A stretch of DNA of 33,940 bases from Herbaspirillum frisingense GSF30. Lineage in GTDB: Bacteria; Pseudomonadota; Gammaproteobacteria; Burkholderiales; Burkholderiaceae_D. The number at the start of each line of letters is the position of its first letter. Positions within the stretch are counted from its first letter, which is position 1. The notes beneath the pieces are model-generated. The model saw only the letters and a list, made by a program, of their open reading frames with translations, was not told the origin of the DNA and searched no databases. Shown here in pieces: positions 1-7,719 of the stretch. The position numbers were made by a program, and so were the translations under genes. The DNA lies in assembly GCF_000300975.2 (NCBI RefSeq), contig NZ_AEEC02000047.1, positions 1 through 33,940 of the forward strand. Reading direction: 5' to 3'.

Positions 1-782
1 TCGCGCATGGCCGGCAGGAAACCGGCAAACAGACTATGGTCTTCGGGGAAGCTGCAGCGCGAGGACATCGGTGCGACGAACACCCGTGCGTGACAGGACT
101 CGGCCAGACGGATGGCCTCATCCCAGGCCCCGGCGCGGTCCAGTTCCGCACCGACCACCATGGCCGGGCGCCGGCTACTGCCCAGCGCGGCGGCCAGCGC
201 TGCGATGGCACCCGCTTCGGGCCGGCTGCAGGTAGTGACTTCGGTGGCCGCGAGCAGCTCGGCCGGTTGCTCCCAGTCATCCACGGGTATGGAAACGAAG
301 ACCGGGCCCCGCGGCTCCTGCATGGCGATGTGATAGGCCCGCGCCAGCGCACGGGGAACGTCAGCCGCGCGCGCCGGTTCGATGCTCCACTTGACGTAGG
401 GCTTGGCCAGTTCGGTTGCCTGCGAGGCCGCCAGGAACGGGTCCAAAGGCAGGATGGAGCGTGCCTGCTGGCCGGCGGTGATGATCAGCGGGGTACGGTT
501 GCGAAATGCGGTGAAGATATTGCCCATGGCATTGCCGACCCCGGCCGCCGAATGCAGGTTGACCATGGCGGCCTTGCCACTGGCCTGGGCGTAGCCGTCG
601 GCCATGCCGACCACCACGGCTTCCTGCAAGCCGAGGACGTAGCGGAAGTCGGCATGAAAGTCGCGGAACATCGGCAATTCGGTTGAGCCGGGATTGGCGA
701 AGACGGCGCTCATGTCGAGTCGACGCATGAGGTCGAATACGGCATCACGCACGGTGATGGCGGGCAAGGGTGTCTCCTGCAT
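1..782 (-). CDS. mdlC: Benzoylformate decarboxylase-like ThDP enzyme (3'-truncated by window edge)
   Basis: Only the first 260 codons are in the window. The N-terminal thiamine-diphosphate domain closely follows benzoylformate decarboxylase as I remember the Pseudomonas enzyme. It has NPGSTELP near residues 30-37 (active-site Ser33), LQEA with the cofactor-activating Glu54, and NLHSAAG with His77, the three catalytic positions that mark this subfamily within the acetolactate synthase/pyruvate decarboxylase superfamily. The enzyme converts benzoylformate to benzaldehyde and CO2 in the cytoplasm (mandelate pathway). A related aromatic 2-keto acid is possible because the C-terminal half is not visible. 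The start is the ATG at 780-782 with an AGGA upstream. A downstream TTG behind GGAG is an alternative. It is divergent from a LysR gene, which probably regulates it. Confidence 0.82.
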   Translation of the reverse strand, partial: MQETPLPAITVRDAVFDLMRRLDMSAVFANPGSTELPMFRDFHADFRYVLGLQEAVVVGMADGYAQASGKAAMVNLHSAAGVGNAMGNIFTAFRNRTPLIITAGQQARSILPLDPFLAASQATELAKPYVKWSIEPARAADVPRALARAYHIAMQEPRGPVFVSIPVDDWEQPAELLAATEVTTCSRPEAGAIAALAAALGSSRRPAMVVGAELDRAGAWDEAIRLAESCHARVFVAPMSSRCSFPEDHSLFAGFLPAMR

Positions 783-860
783 ACAGATCCTGTGTAAGGC
801 CTCGTGGCTGGGCCGGGTGGATGATGGGAGGCAGTATGTAAGCTCGTGACGTCTTTGAAA

Positions 861-897
861 ATTGCCAAATTGGATAAAATTCATGACATTTGGTAAT
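861..897. promoter_or_regulatory. Palindromic LysR-type operator candidate
   Basis: ATTGCCAAAT at 861-870 faces ATTTGGTAAT at 888-897: an inverted repeat matching at 9 of 10 positions across a 17-bp gap. The left half also contains the perfect palindrome CCAAATTGG (865-873). The site lies in the AT-rich centre of the 206-bp gap between the divergent decarboxylase and LysR genes, where LysR proteins usually bind to control both. The binding protein is inferred from position. Confidence 0.55.
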
Positions 898-947
898 GTG
901 TAGCTGACCTGTCGGTGAGTCATCGTGCTGCCCTCACCCACCCTATT

Positions 948-974
948 CGCACTGTCCGCACTATCCGCGCTATC
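948..974 (+). repeat. Three 9-bp tandem repeats before the LysR gene
   Basis: CGCACTGTC, CGCACTATC and CGCGCTATC follow each other without gaps, just ahead of the ribosome binding site GGAG (980-983) of the LysR gene. They would lie in its untranslated leader. No function is evident. Confidence 0.5.
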
Positions 975-988
975 ACCAGGAGACATCA

Positions 989-1903
989 TTGAGTTTCAAC
1001 CTGCAGCAGCTGGAAATGTTCAATGCCATCGTCGCTGCAGGGAGCCTGGGGCGCGCGGCCGCCGCCCTCGACCTGACCCAGCCGGCCTTGAGTCGCGCGA
1101 TCAAACGTCTGGAAGAGTCCATCGGCGGGGCGCTCTTCGAGCGTCACACCAAGGGTATGCACCTGACACCGCTGGGCAAGGCGCTATTGCCGCACGCGAT
1201 GTCGTTGCAGCGTGAAGCCCGGCAGGCCCGCGAAGAACTGGACGCCATCCGCGGCCTGGCAAAGGGTGTCATCAAGGTGGGTGCGGTGGGCAGCATTGCC
1301 AGTCTGGTGCTGCCACTGGCGGTGCGTGGGGTACTGGACAAGTGGCCCAACCTGCGGGTGGAGATCATGGAGGGGGTATGGGACCGTCTGGTCGAGGGCC
1401 TGCTCACGCATGAGATCGACTTGGCTCTCGGTACCTCCGGTGCCGAAAGCGATGGCGTGGCGGCCATCTCCGACTGTCGCTGGAGCGACCTGAGCTATGT
1501 GGTGGCCGGGCGCGACCATCCACTGCGTGAACGCGGCAAGATCAGCCTGGCCGATACCCTGACGCAGCGCTGGGCCCTGACACCCCGGGGTACGGGACCG
1601 TATTTGCACGTGAAGGAAACATTCGCCCAGGCCGGCTTGCCCATGCCCGAGATCGCTGTCGAATCGCGTTCGGTCACGGTGCTCAAGGGCCTGGTCGCGC
1701 GTTGTGGATTCGTGGGGTGGATGTCCGGTCCGATGTTCGATACCGAAAGCAAAGCGGGGGTGATCAATGCCCTTGCGGTAGAGGGCCTGAATGCCCCGCG
1801 CACGTTGACCGCATTCCGCAGGCGTCAAGGGATATTGCCGGCGCCGGCGATCCGCTTGCTCGATGAATTGCGGCATCTGACTGGTTCCCTGCCCTCCAGC
1901 TAG
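989..1903 (+). CDS. LysR family transcriptional regulator
   Basis: This 304-residue protein has the usual LysR length and plan. An N-terminal winged helix-turn-helix (about residues 4-62) contains AAAALDLTQPALSRAIKRLE, and FERHTKGMHLTPLG closes the DNA-binding domain. The rest is a periplasmic-binding-like effector domain (from about residue 90). The start is a TTG at 989, chosen because GGAG sits 5 bp before it and the helix-turn-helix begins immediately. It is divergent from the benzoylformate-decarboxylase-like gene with a palindrome between them, so it probably senses an aromatic acid and controls that gene. The ligand is not readable from sequence. A long hairpin begins at the stop codon. 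Confidence 0.93.
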   Translation: MSFNLQQLEMFNAIVAAGSLGRAAAALDLTQPALSRAIKRLEESIGGALFERHTKGMHLTPLGKALLPHAMSLQREARQAREELDAIRGLAKGVIKVGAVGSIASLVLPLAVRGVLDKWPNLRVEIMEGVWDRLVEGLLTHEIDLALGTSGAESDGVAAISDCRWSDLSYVVAGRDHPLRERGKISLADTLTQRWALTPRGTGPYLHVKETFAQAGLPMPEIAVESRSVTVLKGLVARCGFVGWMSGPMFDTESKAGVINALAVEGLNAPRTLTAFRRRQGILPAPAIRLLDELRHLTGSLPSS

Positions 1904-1942
1904 GGCCTGTTCGCACTAAATCTGTGAGTGCGAACAGGCCCT
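1902..1942. terminator. 16-bp perfect inverted repeat after LysR gene
   Basis: Perfect 16-bp arms at 1902-1917 and 1927-1942 enclose a 9-nt loop and begin inside the LysR stop codon. There is no T-run, so it may be a weak or Rho-assisted terminator, an mRNA-stabilising hairpin, or a remnant of a small mobile element. Confidence 0.5.
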
Positions 1943-1963
1943 AGGCCCCACATCAAATGAAAA

Positions 1964-1992
1964 CACCCTACAGCGTCACTGCCTGTAGGGTG
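1964..1992 (-). terminator. Rho-independent terminator of the 68-residue gene
   Basis: Read on the minus strand, a 10-bp stem (CACCCTACAG / CTGTAGGGTG, 9-nt loop) is followed by GTTTTCATTT. It lies about 85 bp past the stop of the minus-strand gene at 2076-2282. Confidence 0.65.
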
Positions 1993-2075
1993 GGTAATCA
2001 TCTCTTCATCCCGATGACGCCGCTCACCTTGCGGCGCCGGCTTCATCGGCTTGCTAGCGGGATCGTGGCCCGGGA

Positions 2076-2282
2076 TCAGACCCGGTAGATCTTCTCTCCG
2101 GTCTGGACGATCCTGAATTTCTCATTGGTCAGCGGGTCCAGCGCGCGACCATCGGCCAGCTTGTAGCTACGGCTGAACGCCAGTGCTGCGGCATCGGCTT
2201 CGTCCTGCTGAGTCTGATACACCTCTACGTGGTAAGGTGCGCCGGTCTTGCCCTTGGCATCGAATTTTTCCACCAGATCCAT
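2076..2282 (-). CDS. Small conserved-looking hypothetical protein, 68 aa
   Basis: I do not recognise a family. The protein is 68 residues, soluble and rich in charged residues, starting MDLVEKFDAKGKTGAPYHVE and ending GEKIYRV. The middle is an alanine-rich acidic stretch, probably helical. The start at 2282 is preferred over upstream in-frame starts because AAGGAG lies 7 bp before it, and the upstream extension is cysteine-rich and atypical. It stands alone: the next upstream gene on the same strand ends at 2415 and a terminator follows it. There is no signal peptide or membrane segment. Confidence 0.7.
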   Translation of the reverse strand: MDLVEKFDAKGKTGAPYHVEVYQTQQDEADAAALAFSRSYKLADGRALDPLTNEKFRIVQTGEKIYRV

Positions 2283-2414
2283 ATGTCGTCTCCTTAGTCG
2301 TGGCCTTGCGCCAAGGACAAAGATAGCAGATTTGATCGTGCTTTCCAGCGCATTGCATGTTGCAGCGCACAGCAACGGCACGTGGGCTGGGCTGCAGCCC
2401 AGCGCGATCAACGA

Positions 2415-3155
2415 TCAGTAATGCAAGGTCACCCCGACGCCGAACTGCCGCGTCACCTCGGCCTTGTTGAGCCCGAACTTGGCGCCGGCATCCAGATCGA
2501 CCGTCTTGTTGGGCGACCAGATCACGCCCACCAGCGCATAGGAAGGCAGCTTGCGGCTGGATGCATCCGGGTTCTGGGCAACGCCGGTATCGGCCACCAG
2601 GCGCCATTGTTCATCCAGACCGTACCAGACTGCAGCCGAGGCGCGCCACAGGGTCTTGCGCTGGGACTGCTGGTCACTGTCGAGCTTGAAGCGGTTCACG
2701 CGCACACCCAGGTTGCCGTGCAAGGTCCAGGGGCCGGTTTCGTAGGACGCGATACCGGTCAGGGCGGCGCTGCTCTTGCCATTGCCCAGGCCCTTTTCTT
2801 CTTCGCCGCTGGGCATGAAGAATTCCGGCTTCAAGGCCAGCGCCAGGCCATCGGCCTCGTAATAGCGCCACTTGGCGCCCAGCGAGACGTCCCCCACACC
2901 CGTGCCGGTGGGCGACTGGAAGGTCTGCGGCAGGTTGAAGAACAGGTCCAGCTTGTCAGTGACGCCATAGGTGAAGGTGAAGGCGCCGACATGACTGGCG
3001 TCGCCGCTCTGTTTGCTCCAGTCGGTGTTCATTTCAAGCTGGATACCGCCGGCACCTTGCACACCGGCATCATCAGTGACCAGCGGGTGCGCGGCGAAGG
3101 CCGACTGGCTGGCCGCCAGCAACAGCCAGGAAAAGCTCAGGATTTTCTTGTTCAT
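2415..3155 (-). CDS. Outer-membrane beta-barrel protein, phenol MetA-type
   Basis: The first residues (MNKKILSFSWLLLAASQSAFA, read in two overlapping parts) form a classical Sec signal peptide with cleavage before AHPLV. The mature part has alternating polar and hydrophobic strands (for example DVSLGAKWRYYEADGLALAL) and a C-terminal aromatic residue (VTLHY), which suits an outer-membrane barrel. The motif HPLVTDDAGVQGAGGIQLE and the overall layout fit the putative MetA-pathway phenol-degradation family (PF13557), often annotated as transporter. The start is placed at the second of two in-frame ATGs (3155), four codons inside the first (3167), because the signal peptide is then normal and GGGG lies upstream. 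The substrate is unknown. Confidence 0.75.
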   Translation of the reverse strand: MNKKILSFSWLLLAASQSAFAAHPLVTDDAGVQGAGGIQLEMNTDWSKQSGDASHVGAFTFTYGVTDKLDLFFNLPQTFQSPTGTGVGDVSLGAKWRYYEADGLALALKPEFFMPSGEEEKGLGNGKSSAALTGIASYETGPWTLHGNLGVRVNRFKLDSDQQSQRKTLWRASAAVWYGLDEQWRLVADTGVAQNPDASSRKLPSYALVGVIWSPNKTVDLDAGAKFGLNKAEVTRQFGVGVTLHY

Positions 3156-3664
3156 GGTGGACCCCATTTTTTGCTGTGATCAGTACGGCACTGCTACCCG
3201 GCCACCACGATGACACAGCCGCGCCCGTACGGACGTGACAGCGCACACCGCAGGCGGGGAGTACAGAGACGTGGTCGGAGCGAACCGAAGGGAAAGCGCG
3301 CCGTTGCATGTTCAGAACACGATACCAAAGGCGCAAGTCGCGCATTCCGAACAGAAAGAGCGCTGACAAGGCCTATTTGATGAATATGTCCTGATGGATG
3401 GCTGCGGTAAATGCCGTGGCTTTTACGGAAGGAACATCATCGGGCTGGCTTCAGCTGGCCTTGCAGGCGTCTGGAAGCGCGGTTCATGAACACCCGCCGT
3501 GTGATGCCAAGTGGCGATGGCCAGACTTCAGGGGCCAGGCCACAAGGCCGCAGCAGGCGAACTGCATTTCCAGAGCGAGGGGGATAGTACCATCGGCACC
3601 TGACAAATCAGCAACAAAAAGCTTCGATATTTGCTGACAAAATCTGCCCGCAACGAAACCTGGA
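3156..3664. other. 509-bp intergenic stretch, no gene supported
   Basis: It must hold the promoter of the barrel gene (leftward), which I cannot place. A weak inverted repeat (TCAGCAA at 3608-3614, TTGCTGA at 3631-3637) with AT-rich flanks lies just beyond the end of the HDOD gene and may act as its terminator. Open frames here lack ribosome binding sites and protein-like composition. Confidence 0.4.
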
Positions 3665-4606
3665 TCAGCCAGGTTGTTCGGTCGCGGCGGCCAGTGCCGA
3701 GCCGAGTTCGCGCAGCACCCGGGTGGGGATCTTGAGCATCGCACCCCACTCGCTCCAGTCCCAGGAGACGCGGGCGCAGAGGTATTCCAGGCTGGAACTG
3801 GGCAGTTCGAAACGCTCGCCCAGTTGCAGCAGGTGCGGCAGCAAGGCGGCGCGGGTGGCATCGTCTGCCACGCAGATATCGGCCACGCAGGCGGCCAGTT
3901 CCAGCAGGCGGATCAGGCGCTGCTGGCGGTCTTCCTCGTCCAGCCCGGTGCTATCGGCCGCCTCGTGGTGAAGGACGGTTTCGCAGAACAGCTTGGGGAA
4001 CAGCCAGTCCTGCATCATTGCGGCGGCCAGTTCCAGGTGGTCGAAGCTGAAGGCCTGCTTCTCTTCCTGGCGCAGGGCGGCAGCGGCAGCATCCGTTCCG
4101 ACGCCGCGCAGGATCTCGCCATAGCGCTTGGGACGCGCCGAGGCCAGCGCCAGCCGTCCGATATCCGCCAGCAGGCCGATGGTGAACATCTCCGCCGGCG
4201 GCGCGACCGGGATCAGGTCAGCCAGGGCCTGGCTGGCGCAGGCCATGGCGGTGGAACGGCTCCAGAAGGCGTCATAGTCGAACTCGGCACAATCGCCACG
4301 GCGCGCCGATTCGGTCAGGGAAATCGCCAGCGCCATCTGGCGCACGGCCTGCAGGCCCACCATCAACAGCAGGTCGACATTGACGGAAGCGACCATCCGC
4401 CCCTTGTTGAGGTTGGGGATATTGGCGATCTGGATCAGTCGCCCGGCCAGTACCGGGTCACCCTGGATCTGGGCCACCAGGTCAGGCAGGGCGATGTCTT
4501 CCTGCTGGCACATCTGCATGATCCGCAGACGCACCCCGGACGGGGCGGGCAAGACTTCGGAGTCCTGCAGTTCGCGGAAAATCAGGGGATCGACGTAGGT
4601 AGACAT
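3665..4606 (-). CDS. HDOD domain signalling protein
   Basis: The protein is 313 residues from the ATG at 4606. The central 200 residues match the HDOD family (PF08668), a catalytically silent relative of HD-GYP/HD hydrolases. Visible are LPDLVAQIQGDPVLAGRLIQ, then FTIGLLADIGRLALA (the degenerate HD helix) and WLFPKLFCETVLHHE. HDOD proteins act as scaffolds in signalling and regulatory complexes in the cytoplasm, and no fused response-regulator, GGDEF or kinase domain is present. The start at MSTYVDPLIF was chosen because 38 further upstream codons look non-coding, although the ribosome binding site is weak. It is divergent from the repair operon, with 361 bp between. Confidence 0.85.
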   Translation of the reverse strand: MSTYVDPLIFRELQDSEVLPAPSGVRLRIMQMCQQEDIALPDLVAQIQGDPVLAGRLIQIANIPNLNKGRMVASVNVDLLLMVGLQAVRQMALAISLTESARRGDCAEFDYDAFWSRSTAMACASQALADLIPVAPPAEMFTIGLLADIGRLALASARPKRYGEILRGVGTDAAAAALRQEEKQAFSFDHLELAAAMMQDWLFPKLFCETVLHHEAADSTGLDEEDRQQRLIRLLELAACVADICVADDATRAALLPHLLQLGERFELPSSSLEYLCARVSWDWSEWGAMLKIPTRVLRELGSALAAATEQPG

Positions 4607-4967
4607 GAGGATTCGTGGGGTTCTCGGGTGATGAGCCTGGCGCAAGGCCAGATGCGATGACCACAAGGATACCCAATTAATGACCGTTGTGCGTTGCGCC
4701 ATTGCAAACTCCACGCACAAGGAATGTCTCTTTTTTCATTCTCGCTGACAAGGCGGCAAGACGCACGCCGACATCCTGCACAAGCGCGTGCGGGTAAGCT
4801 GATCCGGTCCGGATTCAGCGGGCCACAGCGATGAATGCATCATAAAAACCTGAGGCAAAGCGAAGACAAGGACAAACAAGCACAGACAAAGCGGCTCAAA
4901 GCCGGTACAAGCATCCGGGCCCAGGCTGCACATTGAGCCCAAGCACAGCGCAAGGAAAAAAGCAGAC
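4607..4967. other. Divergent promoter region without readable sites
   Basis: This 361-bp gap separates the HDOD gene from the rightward repair operon and must contain both promoters. I see no LexA-type CTGT-N8-ACAG site and no copy of the CCTAC two-box motif found elsewhere in the window. The segment 4840-4960 is AC-rich on the plus strand. Confidence 0.4.
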
Positions 4968-6029
4968 ATGGAAGACATGGTAGTGGTACGCAAGGAAGGC
5001 CTGTACTGCGTACCCGGCGATTTCTACATAGACCCGTGGCGACCGGTGGCGCGCGCCGTGATCACTCACGCCCATGCCGACCACGCCCGCATGGGTCATG
5101 CCCACTACCTGGCGGCCGCGCCCGGCGCCGGCATCCTGCGTGCCCGCCTGGGTGCGGACATCAACCTGCAGGCCCTGGACTACGAGGAAAGCATCACCCA
5201 CAACGGCGTGCGCCTGTCGCTGCATCCGGCCGGCCACGTCCTGGGTTCGGCCCAATTGCGCATGGAGTGGCAGGGATGCATCTGGGTCGCCTCGGGCGAC
5301 TACAAGCTCGAAGCCGACGGCACCTGCACCGCCTTCGCCCCGGTGCGCTGCCACACCTTCATCACCGAATCCACCTTCGGCATGCCCATCTACCGCTGGC
5401 AACCGCAGGCGGAGATTTTCGAGGACATCAACCGCTGGTGGCGCGCCAACGCCGCCGAGGGCCGGGCCAGCGTGCTGTTCTGCTACTCCTTCGGCAAGGC
5501 ACAGCGCATCCTGCACGGCATCGACCCCGGCATCGGCCCCATCGTCTGCCACGGCGCGGTGGAACCCCTGAACCGGCTCTATCGCGAAGCCGGCGTCTTC
5601 CTGCCGCCGACCGCGACGGTCGGCGAAGCCGAAGCCACCAGGCGCGGCAAGTCCAACGCCTATGCCGGCAGCCTGATCATTGCCCCACCCTCGGCTGCCG
5701 GCTCACCCTGGATGCGCCGCTTCGGCGACTACAGCGATGCCTTCGCCAGCGGCTGGATGCGCCTGCGCGGCACCCGGCGGCGGCGCGGCGTGGACCGGGG
5801 CTTCGTGCTGTCGGATCATGCCGACTGGCCGGCCCTGCAGGAAGCGATTGCCGCCAGCAGCGCCGAACGGGTCATCGTCACCCACGGCCAGGTCGCCACC
5901 ATGGTGCGCTGGTTGCGACAGAACGGTCTCGATGCCGGGGCCTTCACTACCGAATACGGCGACGAGGATGCCGACGACAGCAGCGCGGCGCCACCAGCCA
6001 CTGCGCAGGAACAGCCCGGCCATGCGTGA
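4968..6029 (+). CDS. Ligase-associated DNA exonuclease (metallo-beta-lactamase fold)
   Basis: The 353-residue protein has the metallo-beta-lactamase signature HAHADH (residues 34-39), followed by HPAGHVLGSAQL and SGDYKLEADGTC, the metal ligands and strand order of the beta-CASP/SNM1 nuclease branch. FVLSDHADW supplies the beta-CASP region motif. The family is the ligase-associated DNA exonuclease (TIGR04122 type), thought to trim DNA ends before ligation. It is first in a four-gene operon, and its last codons overlap the ligase start (ATG at 6022, TGA at 6027-6029). AGGA lies 11 bp before the start; a second in-frame ATG at 4977 is possible. The last 20 residues are a disordered Asp/Ala/Pro tail. 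Confidence 0.9.
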   Translation: MEDMVVVRKEGLYCVPGDFYIDPWRPVARAVITHAHADHARMGHAHYLAAAPGAGILRARLGADINLQALDYEESITHNGVRLSLHPAGHVLGSAQLRMEWQGCIWVASGDYKLEADGTCTAFAPVRCHTFITESTFGMPIYRWQPQAEIFEDINRWWRANAAEGRASVLFCYSFGKAQRILHGIDPGIGPIVCHGAVEPLNRLYREAGVFLPPTATVGEAEATRRGKSNAYAGSLIIAPPSAAGSPWMRRFGDYSDAFASGWMRLRGTRRRRGVDRGFVLSDHADWPALQEAIAASSAERVIVTHGQVATMVRWLRQNGLDAGAFTTEYGDEDADDSSAAPPATAQEQPGHA

Positions 6030-7719
6030 ATTCTCGCGGCTCTACGCCGAACTGGATGCCACCACCTCCACCACCCGCAAGCTGGCGGCCTTGCAGGACT
6101 ACTTCCAGCGTGCCGATGCGGCCGACGCCGCCTGGGCGGTGTATTTCCTGGCCGGCGGCAAGCCCCGCCAGGCGGTACCGACCGGCCTGCTCAAGCAATG
6201 CGCAATGGCCTATGCGCAGATTGATGAGTGGCTCTTCGAGGAGTGCTATCACAGCGTGGGCGACCTGGCCGAAACCATTGCCCACATCCTGCCGCCACCG
6301 ACCCGCACCAGCGACTTCGGTCTGGCCTACTGGATGCTGGAACGCATCGCCCCCCTGCGCGGTGCCGAACCGGAAGTGATCCGCAGCGCCCTCTTCGCGG
6401 CCTGGGATGAACTGGACTGGCAGGGCCGCTTCCTGCTCGCCAAGCTCATCGGTGGCGGCTTCCGGGTAGGCGTCTCGCGCCTGCTGGTCACCCGTGCGCT
6501 GGCTGCCGTCGCGCAGCTGGACCCCAAGCTGCTGGCCCAGCGCATGGTCGGCTGGACCGATGGCCGCGCCCGCCCCGACGCCGAGCGCTTCGCCCGCCTG
6601 ATCGGCCCCGATGACGGCCAGGACCATCGCCTGCAGGGCGGCCAGCCCTACCCCTTCTTCCTGGCCCATCCGCTGATTGAACATCCGCGCCAACTGGGGC
6701 CAATCGATCAGTGGCAGATTGAATGGAAATACGACGGCATCCGCGCCCAGCTGGTGCGCCGGCACGGTAGCAACTGGCTGTGGTCACGGGGGGAAGAGCT
6801 GATCACCGAACGCTTCCCCGAACTGGCCGCGCTGGACCTGCCGGACGGTACCGTCATCGACGGCGAGATCGTGATCCGCCTGCCTGATTCAGGTCAGCAG
6901 GCCGAACGCGTGGCGCCCTTCGCCGACCTGCAAAAACGCATCGGTCGCAAGAATCTCACTGCAAGAATGCTGGGCGAGCTGCCCGCCGGACTGATCGCCT
7001 ATGACCTGCTGGAGCAGGATGGGCATGATCTGCGCGGCCTGCCTCAGCAAGAACGCCGCGCCCGGCTGGAACAACTGGTCCAGCGCCACGCCGCACCGGC
7101 CCTGATGCTGGCGCCACAGATCGTGGCAGCGGACTGGGATGCGCTGGAACAACTGCGCGCCACTTCGCGCCAGCGTGGCGTGGAGGGCATGATGCTCAAG
7201 CAGGTCGATGCCCACTATGGCATCGGTCGTACCCGCAACGTCGGCACCTGGTGGAAGTGGAAGGTCGATCCCTATTCCATCGATGCCGTCCTGATCTATG
7301 CCCAGGCCGGTCACGGCCGGCGCGCCTCGCTCTACACCGACTACACCTTCGCGGTCTGGGACACTCCCGCTGAAGCCGGCGGCGAGCGCAAGCTGGTGCC
7401 CTTCGCCAAGGCCTATTCGGGCTTGACCGATGCCGAGATCGCGGTGGTCGACCAGACCATTCGCAAGACCACGATAGAAAAATTCGGACCGGTACGCAGT
7501 GTGCGGCCGTCCATGGTGTTCGAGATCGGCTTCGAGGGCATTGCCCTGTCCACGCGCCACAAGGCCGGCATTGCCGTGCGCTTCCCGCGCATCCTGCGCC
7601 AGCGCGTCGACAAGACCGTCGACCAGGCCGATACCCTGGACAACCTGCGCGCCCTGCTGCCGTCGTCCCCAGTCAACGAGAGCGAGGAAGATGCCCAGCC
7701 CGCCCAGCAAGACCACTAG
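6022..7719 (+). CDS. ATP-dependent DNA ligase of the Lhr/exonuclease cassette
   Basis: This is a 565-residue ligase. Residues 1-200 form the DNA-binding domain. The nucleotidyl-transfer motif I is EWKYDGIR with adenylated Lys236. Further motifs are [25 protein letters not shown] and WWKWK (motif V). The C-terminal OB fold runs from about residue 430. It seals nicks with ATP, in contrast to the NAD-dependent housekeeping LigA. The family (PP_1105 type, TIGR04120) is found beside the exonuclease, helicase and PdeM genes, exactly as here. The start ATG at 6022 overlaps the upstream stop, a sign of translational coupling. The window holds a second, unrelated ATP ligase (LigD). Confidence 0.93.
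   Translation: MREFSRLYAELDATTSTTRKLAALQDYFQRADAADAAWAVYFLAGGKPRQAVPTGLLKQCAMAYAQIDEWLFEECYHSVGDLAETIAHILPPPTRTSDFGLAYWMLERIAPLRGAEPEVIRSALFAAWDELDWQGRFLLAKLIGGGFRVGVSRLLVTRALAAVAQLDPKLLAQRMVGWTDGRARPDAERFARLIGPDDGQDHRLQGGQPYPFFLAHPLIEHPRQLGPIDQWQIEWKYDGIRAQLVRRHGSNWLWSRGEELITERFPELAALDLPDGTVIDGEIVIRLPDSGQQAERVAPFADLQKRIGRKNLTARMLGELPAGLIAYDLLEQDGHDLRGLPQQERRARLEQLVQRHAAPALMLAPQIVAADWDALEQLRATSRQRGVEGMMLKQVDAHYGIGRTRNVGTWWKWKVDPYSIDAVLIYAQAGHGRRASLYTDYTFAVWDTPAEAGGERKLVPFAKAYSGLTDAEIAVVDQTIRKTTIEKFGPVRSVRPSMVFEIGFEGIALSTRHKAGIAVRFPRILRQRVDKTVDQADTLDNLRALLPSSPVNESEEDAQPAQQDH

Noticed and set aside
925..1215. A 96-codon frame overlapping the start of the LysR gene
   Set aside because: Its LSALSALS run is simply the 9-bp tandem repeat, and it then overlaps the helix-turn-helix coding region in another frame.
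3398..3637. A 79-codon plus-strand frame in the gap before the HDOD gene
   Set aside because: No ribosome binding site, no recognisable domain and biased composition; probably chance.
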